Assembly (NCBI GenBank): GCA_003640385.1
Contig: RCAB01000049.1
Span: forward strand, 1 to 64,000
Reading direction: 5' to 3'
Length of the DNA: 64,000 bases
Source: Setaria digitata
Taxonomy: Eukaryota > Nematoda > Chromadorea > Rhabditida > Setariidae
The position numbers were made by a program, and so were the translations under genes. This document shows positions 56,901 to 64,000 of the stretch, piece by piece. Numbering within the stretch: the stretch's first letter is position 1; every line of letters begins with the position of its first letter. The notes under the pieces are model-generated. The model did no database searches and was not told where the DNA came from. It saw only the letters and a program-made list of their open reading frames with translations.

Positions 56901-58169
56901 TAAATTTCTCGTCATGTCCTTATAATTTAGATAATACAAATGATAAGTCTATGTATTTTTCGGAATGTATGTCTGCTTCTTTTATGTTGAATTGGTTAGT
57001 TTGGAAGCAGATTAATCTTGCGGTCATTGAGATAGAATGATTAAATTCTGTTCAGTATTGGTACAGTTTCCTAGATGAATCAGTAGATTGTAATAGGTTA
57101 AGATCATAATCTAAGTAGCATTTTAGAGATAAAAGGAAAATTAAGGAACTTTTGGAACTGAACTCGGGTGAATAAATGATGTGTAAGGCATTAGTAATTT
57201 TTCTGTCTCACGTACACAAGAGTATGATAAAGCCATCACTCAAAAAAAAATTTCAGTTATGTCAAGGGATACAATGGTTTAATCTGTTTACAAGTAACTG
57301 TTCAAATATATGTCCCTATCCTTGTCTCTTGTAGGCAATACCACCGCTTGCGGTACCTCCAGTGTTTCCATTTCCACCCGTTCCCAATTTCGCTGGTCTA
57401 ACAGATGAAGAAGTTGCTGCCATGGAAGGAACAGAGCGTGCAGCTCTCGAAGCTCGAATAACGTGTATTCGTAATATTGGGTTGCTGTTAGATGCAGCTA
57501 CCATGCAACTGCAGCAGTACATGAGCGTTGTGCAATCATTGAGGTAAACCATGAAATTGAATTTTGAAACACTGCATAAATTGCAAAAACTTTAAATAAT
57601 CAACCAGAGAGGCATATTTTTGAGAGTTTTATTGTTTTAAAGATTGCAGGCATGGTAATGACCTTGCGTAGAATACACAGTTCCTTGGTTGAATACTGTT
57701 TCAGTGAATCAATCAGTATTTGAATTCAAACACTGTTTATAAAAAGTTTCACAGAGATTTTTGCTCTGTTTACTAACAACTTCTAGTTTCACCTTTTCAT
57801 TCTTGTAGTATTCCAACTCAACCTGCTACAGCAACAAACGCCAGTGTAAATCTACCAACAAATAACAGTACGAATGCAACAAATGTCAGTGCAACTGCAC
57901 AACCAGATACCAGTGCAGCGGGAAATACAACAGTAATGGAAAATCCAGTAGCAGTTTCTTCACTTGATGCCGAAAATTTGGTGCATGGGTCATCACATCA
58001 TGGATCTGTTAGCAGTGGTAAGTCAGATCAGAGTCTTCCAACATCTGGTATGAATAGTGCAACACCTGCATGCTCTTCTACACCAACTACTGAACTGGAT
58101 GAAATTCGACAACGAAGGCTTCAAAAATTCAGTGCCACGGAATCGTTGTCAGAAAACGGGAACGATTAA
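53901..58169 (+). CDS. SYVN1: HRD1/synoviolin, ER membrane RING E3 ubiquitin ligase
   Basis: Ten exons: 53901-54038, 54170-54262, 54675-54876, 55129-55232, 55428-55554, 55776-55976, 56225-56374, 56530-56858, 57335-57543, 57809-58169; 637 residues (human 617), all in frame. It is the central ligase and channel component of ER-associated degradation. The N-terminal half is multi-pass membrane sequence with near-invariant blocks: QFYPSVVYITKSSPSMA, ETCLAFTVFRDDFSPRF, LSEDRVDFMERSP, RGASVQIVFGFE and HTFPLFSIRPLY. The cytosolic RING-H2 spans 293-333 with ligands C293, C296, C311, H313, H316, C319, C330 and C333. Then come a Pro/Gln-rich region with polyQ (393-407) and a conserved helical segment (about 470-518, LTDEEVAAMEGTER to QLQQYM) matching the HAF-H region that binds HERP/FAM8A1 in vertebrates. 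A Ser/Thr/Asn-rich tail ends with EIRQRRLQKF. The exon 3/4 junction was set by alignment (CRMMSLLAFLSALD), since no simpler splice keeps frame. Confidence 0.95.
56691..56735 (+). repeat. CAG/CAA polyglutamine tract in HRD1
   Basis: Fifteen codons, all Gln except one Pro and one His, in mixed CAG/CAA. The eight at the end are uninterrupted Gln. It lies in the disordered cytosolic region after the RING. Confidence 0.9.
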
Positions 58170-59660
58170 TTTAAAAAAAAAAAAGCAAGAAATCCTGTGA
58201 TTTAATTTCTTACTTGGACATTATTTATATATATTTTAAGCGTTCAATAGTTTCATTTCATCTTAGTTTTACTGAGTATCCCAATTCTCCATTTCTTTTA
58301 TTTGTCTGCGCCAGGGAAAATTGCTCACTGACGTATAGCTTTTTCTTTCCTAGTAACTTTAATAGGAATGGAAAAATTTCCACGAAGATCTACTTGCAAG
58401 CTTTATTAGAATCATCTGCTTTTAATTCCTTTCTCTTCTGCTGAGAAAAAAAAACTTTGCATATTTAATACTAGATGTAGTAGTATAAGTGGTTCAAAAT
58501 AGCTGCATTTCACTTAGGTCGTCTATTTCCGATGATAGTAGATACTCAGTCTTCTATCGCATACTACTAATGAATTATTGAATAATCGTGCAACTGTTCA
58601 AAATCCTACGAATTGTTCTATCGGTGGTTTTGGCGATTTTCTTGCTGGTCAGCATTCTTCCAGTAGTTGCATCATTAAATTGCCTGCGACTTTGATTTGA
58701 TCTCCTTTGGAGAAGGCTGATGTCTGATTGTGCAGCACTAAGTTATATATTGTTACTGAGATTTATGTATCGTTCTATCAGTTAAATTAATGATAATTTC
58801 GTAAATTGAAGTATCGACCAAATATTACTAGATGGATGGGACTTTGATCTCAGTTTGGGAAAGAATTCTGAAGCGTTTGGAAAGTGTTTGACTGATGCAA
58901 AACCTTCATTCATCGGTAATTCTAAACCTAGGTTCTGTTATAGTGTTAACTTCCAGCATGACCAGTATAGTGAAACTTACCAAAAATTGATTAAGAAGGA
59001 AAGGGAGATTTCCAGCACTTGAAATGATGATTCTTAGTTTATTCCAACTTAAATTGCGTTGGACGAACAGAATATCAGTATGTTAGATGTGCCAGTAACA
59101 TATGGATTTGTGAGTACAGTGATGGATAAAAATGCCAATTCATTTTTAGAATTTTTTGACCAAAAAATCGTAGTCGAAAAGCTTCCGCAAATATTTTATT
59201 TAATTGAATTGATGGTTTCATAATTTAGACTATCCTGTTCCCCTCCAGCGTATTACAGCTAGAAATCTTTCAAAACTAATTGCCCATCACTGACAAAATA
59301 ACATCCACAAGTCATCATCATAAACAGTAGGAATTACGAAGGTGTTGCGTCGACTTATCAATTATCATATCAGTCATGTTTTCTATAAATAGTTGCGGAA
59401 CATCAAATAAAAGAGTACGTGCTTAGTTTTCGCATTTATATCATTTGTAATTAAAAAATAAACGTAACATTGATTGCGTATTATTAAGATAAAGGGATGA
59501 AAAATTATCGATAAAAGACGAAGTCTGCGCAATTCATGAGTGCCGCCATCTCGATATCTTGGGAACTTACTAATATTATGTCTGTTATCTCAGATGAATA
59601 TTAGAGAATAATGTTAAAAACTGGCGGACGTCCATTTGTGTGTCAATTTGGGATAAAAAA
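58170..59660. other. HRD1 3' region, no further gene seen
   Basis: Follows the HRD1 stop. AATAAA occurs at 59406-59411 and again at 59457-59462, either of which could end a long 3' UTR; nothing nearer was recognised. No coding exon supported. Confidence 0.45.
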
Positions 59661-59822
59661 ATGGACGAAATCGGGAGAGCGATTAAACATTTTCAAGATT
59701 TGCTTGATTATTTTGATTTAAAACGCCTGCATTTCCAAGCTGATTCACGTATTGGCGCCAGTGTCGACGTATGCGACGATGTTGAACTCTTCCGTTTCTT
59801 GGATTTGGTTGGTGATGAATAA
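59661..59822 (+). CDS. Orphan small ORF, 53 residues
   Basis: An uninterrupted frame from ATG 59661 to TAA encodes a soluble, acidic, charged 53-residue peptide with no signal or membrane segment. It opens MDEIGRAIKHFQDLL, which could form an amphipathic helix, and ends FRFLDLVGDE. I recognise no family. Composition resembles real protein more than the AT-driven frames nearby (few Asn/Lys/Ile runs). There is no good trans-splice acceptor just upstream, so it could be a last exon, a small protein gene or chance. Confidence 0.35.
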   Translation: MDEIGRAIKHFQDLLDYFDLKRLHFQADSRIGASVDVCDDVELFRFLDLVGDE

Positions 59823-60006
59823 CCTGTTAAGTTTTTTTATATAATCATAAAATATCAAAGGATTTCTTCCTTACATAGCTACTGCAAACACTGAGTCCGA
59901 TGGAACAGTTTGGTATGACTTTATTTTTCTTTCAGAAGATGCAAATTATCTTTTTGACATTATTGTTTGATTAAAAAATAATTTCAATCAAAGAACACAG
60001 CTACAA

Positions 60007-60012
60007 TTTATT
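60007..60012 (-). terminator. Polyadenylation signal of the membrane protein gene
   Basis: AATAAA on the minus strand, 26 bases past the stop codon. Confidence 0.5.
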
Positions 60013-60037
60013 CTAATTATTAAATTAATTACATTAA

Positions 60038-61326
60038 CTAATTAGTTACCCGTTCTTCGATATTGATGTAATGTTGGTAATAGATTAGTTGCGAAACGAC
60101 AATAGCAAGCAGCAAGGCATAAATATTAGAAATTAATAGTCCACTAGCCCAAATGCATCGCTTCCATACAGTCATATCTAACAAATTTTCCGAAATTTGT
60201 TGCACGTCAATTACAAGATCAATAAGCCAATATAAAATATATGAGAACTGAAAATTCAAATTGTTTTTTCACAAATTTCCATCAGATTTCCTCTTCTCAA
60301 AGGTTTCTCAAAGGTCATACAAAGAAATTCCTAATGTTTATTTGTACTTTGTTACTCCTATCATCTATATATTGCCCTCTTTTTCGCATTCCTTTCTGAT
60401 TAATATGATCGATTTTTAATGAAGAATCAGTTTCAATCACAATAATCAATACGAATCATATAAATCATTGGACTATATTCCTTACAGATTTCAAGTTATA
60501 GAATGGAATGAATCGTTTAAAGAAGTTATTAATTTAATAATAAATTAGTAAAATGATTCAGTATCACTGAAGTTGGTATGTAATTAAAACTTCTTAATCG
60601 ATCAATAACCGCTTTAATTAACTGTAAGTAACTACTTTCGACCACATCTACTTGATGATTGTATTTTAATCTTACAATGGTAAAAAAGATCGGTCCAACA
60701 AGCATAAAGCTTGGGAAAAGTACTCGCAATGCATAGGTCGGGAAGAACCATTCTAAATCGGCGTGAATTAGCGCAACAAGCGCTGTTAATGGTGCCATTC
60801 CGTATACCGATAGCTCATATATTCCCCAAAATAACTAAAATTTTTAAAAATGTTAATTTGAAATTAATTCTGCCATGGAAAGATAGAAGCAAATTGCCAA
60901 TGTTCAGTCTGAATAACATTTGTCATCAGCTTCTCCGTGTTCAGTTTCAGAAATTTTGAATTAAATAATATGTTATATAGATCAGATAAATTAATCTCAA
61001 TTGAGGAATAAACGCTCTAATTAGTTGCTTTTTTTTTTACGACAAAATTTAATTTAAAAAACTGGAAATAATCATAACCATATCAACATTGTTTCCTTCA
61101 TATTTTCGACATGAAGTACATCGATCGACAATCATAAAGTGATTCAAATGTTCATATATTCGTTTAATTCCAAACACCGAATATAAAATAAAAATAGCAT
61201 AACCAGCCGTCTACAATGTTTGAATAGAGAGTACTGAAATGGAAAGTATTTGAGCCTAAAGATTATCTGAGATAATTTAACATCATATCATACCACTGCA
61301 GCTAAACCAGAAAGAAAAGTGGTCAT
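60038..61326 (-). CDS. Small multi-pass membrane protein, family not recognised
   Basis: Four exons in transcript order: 61326-61294, 61210-61079, 60834-60676, 60247-60038; 177 residues, all phase 0. About four hydrophobic helices: residues 4-24 (FLSGLAAV joined to TAGYAIFILYSVFG), one in exon 3 beginning MAPLTALVALI, a second in exon 3 near FPSFMLVGPIFFTI, and one in exon 4 near LLISNIYALLLAIVVS. Between helices 1 and 2 is a polar segment with a CTSC pair. An acceptor TTTTCAG (cut at 61357/61356) lies 30 bases before the ATG with an in-frame TAA between, fitting a trans-splice site. An alternative first exon lies further upstream. The layout recalls four-pass tetraspan-like proteins, but no signature motif identifies a family. 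Confidence 0.6.
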
Positions 61327-61392
61327 TTAATATGGGATTATTTCGGTTTTATTCCACTGAAAAGTATCAAAATAATGGCATGGAGAATAAAC

Positions 61393-61467
61393 CTTGATGT
61401 AAGCCTTGTAGCAAAAGTAATTTGGCTCATCAATAGCATCCTCATCATCTAGTGCTTCCCTATCCAT
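61393..61467 (-). CDS. Alternative first exon of the membrane protein gene
   Basis: An acceptor CTGTTGCAG lies one base before an ATG that opens 25 acidic codons (MDREALDDEDAIDEP...), ending at a donor AAG|GTTTAT in phase 0. Joining it to the exon at 61210 keeps frame and would replace the 11 residues of the other first exon with a cytosolic acidic tail. Splicing to the 61356 acceptor instead would hit a stop after nine codons. Confidence 0.35.
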
Positions 61468-63420
61468 CCTGCAACAGTGATCTGCTTGATGATAAAAAAG
61501 TGATGAGACGATGAAAAAAGCCACTTTTTAGCACAATAAAATCAAACATGACTGATGATAGTATCTTGATTAACTTTTTATCACATTCAATCAATAACTT
61601 GTTGCAAAACTTAACCAGTTAATTAATTGATGTGCATATGCTAATTACATAATGAAAGGTCATGGAAATAAATATAATGGAACTGATGGTGATGAAAGAT
61701 AACATATAAAATGTCGAGGAATTCCCCGTGAAAAAATTTTATTAAGTGTTTGCTCTTTTTGGTTATACATTTATCTTACTGAATTGCTAGAAGACAGCAA
61801 TGGTTATGGGAAAATTTGAGCTTGGCTAGAATTGGTAGACAATACACACCCAGCCAATTCAGCTCAGCTGTTAAATCAACCGGATAAAACTGTTTCAAAT
61901 ACTAACAGTATGCAGTGATTTTGATAGAATAGAATGTTTCCGAATTCCATTCTAGTCATTTTTCAACTGATCGATATTTAAATGTAAATGGAACTTTTTT
62001 GCATAAAAATAAGTTTGCAACAAGTTAATTTATCTCCATGCAGGTATTTCAAACCCATGTAGACTCATCCAAATTTGTTTCTGATGGATTAATCCCAATT
62101 TCTGTGTGGATTCATTTTAAATCAATCAGCGAGTTCTTTTCAAGCAGTAAGAAATAAATAGGCGGACAAATCCAAACCAAAATCCGAGTAATCGAACTTG
62201 CTTTCAGGAATTAAATAAATGATTTAAAAAACCACTGCATGTCTTTAATGAATTCATTTAAGAATTCCAGTGGCCATCTTATTTTAAGAAAGAACAATAT
62301 TTACCAACTTTTATCACAGTTGTAGATAAATATGCAAAACATTTTCATAATTACTAAGTTTGCAGCGTGACTGTTTATGAATTTAAAAGTGCTGAAGTCT
62401 TTGAAGCTAGTAGTACAGATTATATAGCTCTAAGCTAAACAATAATTAGTTTATTTAAATCTTTACTTCGTTTTTCATTTTAAAGCACAAATCAGAACTT
62501 GATTTAAAAAGTGGCATAATTGATAACCATTTATAATGTATGGTCTGATTTAAGTTTTTTAATAGGATTAATATTCAGTTTAGCCAGTCGAAACAATGAT
62601 AAGATTTTACCGAATGAGTCTCTTCACCATCAAACAGTCACTTCTTTATGCCGGAAAAAATATTTCTTTCGAGCCACAACTTCTTAATGAGGACATTAAC
62701 TGAACTGCGAAAGTTATTCGTCAACGAGACAAAGCTTACGCATTTTATGAAATCATGCATTGAAGAAAATTGAGTTTAGTTTAGTTAGACTGAGTGTGAC
62801 TGATGATATTTGTCACCTTCAATTAAGAAAAGCTATTCTCATAAATATTTTTCATTCCTTTCAAGAAATAGGACAAACGGCTATACGGATTATAGTTTAA
62901 GAGCTGCATCCTTTTGGTTCACCAACTGAATGACACTTCACTTTATTACTTCGGACCTGACGACTCTTAAAAGGCATAATTCCGGACTTGCCGACCCACG
63001 AAGGAACATCCGGAGCATCACAGCATGCTCAATCTCTGCTCTCAAATGTGTAATCCCTCAAGTTTTCCTGCTTTCTATTACCGCTTTATCTCTAAAGTTA
63101 CGCTCGTGACTGTCGTCTCCTCATTTAACATACTCATGTCCGAAATTACTCTGAGTCTCTATCGCAAACCTTCACTGTTCATTGTTCAAGACAAATGTTG
63201 GGAATTTTTTTGTGTTGGAATCAATATTCAGTTCCGTTTTTCCGGAAGTCTCTTTGCATGATAGAAGGGAGATTATTTCTTATTGGAGTTTTGCTAAATT
63301 TCAATAAGATTCCAAATGTTTGATGGATTTCCTGAATTTTTCCAAACATTTCTTCGTGAATTATTTCCCATTCGGAATTAAACTTTATCAAAGCTTCATC
63401 GAGGAATTAAACGTTGTCAT
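61468..63420. other. Intergenic stretch
   Basis: Divergent spacer between the membrane protein gene (-) and the last gene (+). No supported exon. A less AT-rich patch at about 62.93-63.13 kb has two similar segments (TCGGACCTGACGAC and CCGGACTTGCCGAC) about 30 bases apart and may be promoter sequence of the downstream gene. Confidence 0.45.
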
Positions 63421-63427
63421 ATTTCAG
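63421..63427 (+). other. Likely trans-splice acceptor of the last gene
   Basis: ATTTCAG ends at 63427, 51 bases before the ATG at 63479. Exon 1 has no coding need upstream. Confidence 0.45.
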
Positions 63428-63478
63428 ACAACTGTTGTATGCCGACAGTTTAGCGCAGTTGAATTTTATTGGAGTTTT

Positions 63479-64000
63479 ATGGCAGCACATCGGAAATTCA
63501 CTTTTGATGATCCGGAAGATAGCTATTGGAATAGCAGCGGTCGCATTTTTACAGATGATAATTCATCGTTTAATAATGCGGTAATATATCAGTTAATTTA
63601 TTAAGTAGCAGCTGATTTTTGAGTTCATAAGGTCTGCTTTCTGCACCCATCATCGCATTAACTGTTGCATTTTTTCTAATTATTATTATTTGTTTTTGAA
63701 GCTGTCGCCTCAAAGTTGTGAAATTCAGTCCACTTTATCCATTTGCCGTACGCTACTTTTTTATATTTCTTCTTTCTCATTGCACTTTTTTCTAATTACT
63801 TTTTAAATTTTGTTAGTTAAGATATTGTGAGATTCACTTGGTGTAGGCTAATTGTTTTATTTCGATTCCATTTTAATACTACCAGAAATGTTTTAATGAG
63901 AAATCCGAAGGATTTAGTACCTTTTACAGGCCGCTGCTCGAGCAGCTTTAGAAAATTTATTCGAATGCAAGATTCGTTTTGGTAGCGAAGGTGGGTCATC
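63479..64000 (+). CDS. N-terminus of an unrecognised protein, cut by window end
   Basis: Exon 1 (63479-63580) ends at GCG|GTAATA. Exon 2 begins at 63930 after TTTTACAG and runs off the window, in phase. About 57 residues are visible: a polar start opening MAAHRKFTFDDPEDSYW, then an Ala/Leu-rich helix-like part (AAAARAALENLFECKIRFG). No signal peptide, membrane segment or known motif. The splice sites and amino-acid composition look genuine. Family not identified. Confidence 0.55.

Noticed and set aside
62593..62702. 35-codon ATG frame in the spacer before the last gene
   Set aside because: Short, no splice context or acceptor before it, composition not distinguishable from chance.
62941..63130. 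GC-richer patch as possible Wolbachia DNA transfer
   Set aside because: No bacterial coding frame or recognisable protein; better explained as promoter sequence.

Overview
The window looks like nuclear DNA of a nematode. It is strongly AT-rich. Genes are split into short exons by introns of roughly 50 bp to 2.7 kb, acceptors fit the TTTTCAG or TTTNCAG worm consensus, and several start codons lie within a few tens of bases of such an acceptor with no upstream coding exon, as expected for spliced-leader trans-splicing. Large introns, gene-poor stretches and base composition suggest a clade III parasite (filarial or related) more than Caenorhabditis, but that species call is inference. No sign of bacterial, phage or CRISPR sequence was seen.

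Layout. 1-17.7 kb: no gene I can support, only low-complexity DNA and small palindromes. 17.7-24.6 kb (+): a tristetraprolin/TIS11-type tandem CCCH zinc-finger protein in five exons, with a candidate T-block/TATA promoter about 1.6 kb upstream and a C-terminal CCR4-NOT-binding motif. 24.6-33.3 kb: gene-free. 33.4-37.15 kb (-): mRNA cap guanine-N7 methyltransferase (RNMT), ten exons. 38.6-41.3 kb (+): an aldo-keto reductase, eight exons, divergent from RNMT. 43.2-44.9 kb (-): an MCFD2-like secreted EF-hand protein, four exons. 45.65-50.6 kb (+): syntaxin 5, nine exons, divergent from MCFD2. 53.9-58.2 kb (+): HRD1/synoviolin, the ERAD ubiquitin ligase, ten exons. 59.66-59.82 kb (+): a possible 53-residue orphan ORF. 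60.0-61.5 kb (-): a small multi-pass membrane protein with two candidate first exons. 63.4 kb to the end (+): the first two exons of an unrecognised gene cut by the window edge.

Gene models were assembled by hand from splice sites, reading phase and family similarity. For the main genes the exon lengths sum to whole codons and every junction keeps frame: CCCH protein 308 aa, RNMT 374 aa, AKR 337 aa, MCFD2-like 191 aa, syntaxin 5 405 aa, HRD1 637 aa, membrane protein 177 aa.

How the genes relate. Three consecutive genes act in the early secretory pathway: MCFD2 (ER export cargo receptor subunit), syntaxin 5 (ER-Golgi fusion SNARE) and HRD1 (ER-associated degradation). The 0.7-kb promoter shared by MCFD2 and syntaxin 5 carries CCAAT followed two bases later by CCACGTCA, whose reverse complement TGACGTGG is the classic XBP1/ATF6 unfolded-protein-response element. 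This is the most interesting regulatory lead here. RNMT and the CCCH protein act at opposite ends of mRNA life (capping and decay), but nothing in the sequence links them. I found no clearly undescribed biological system.
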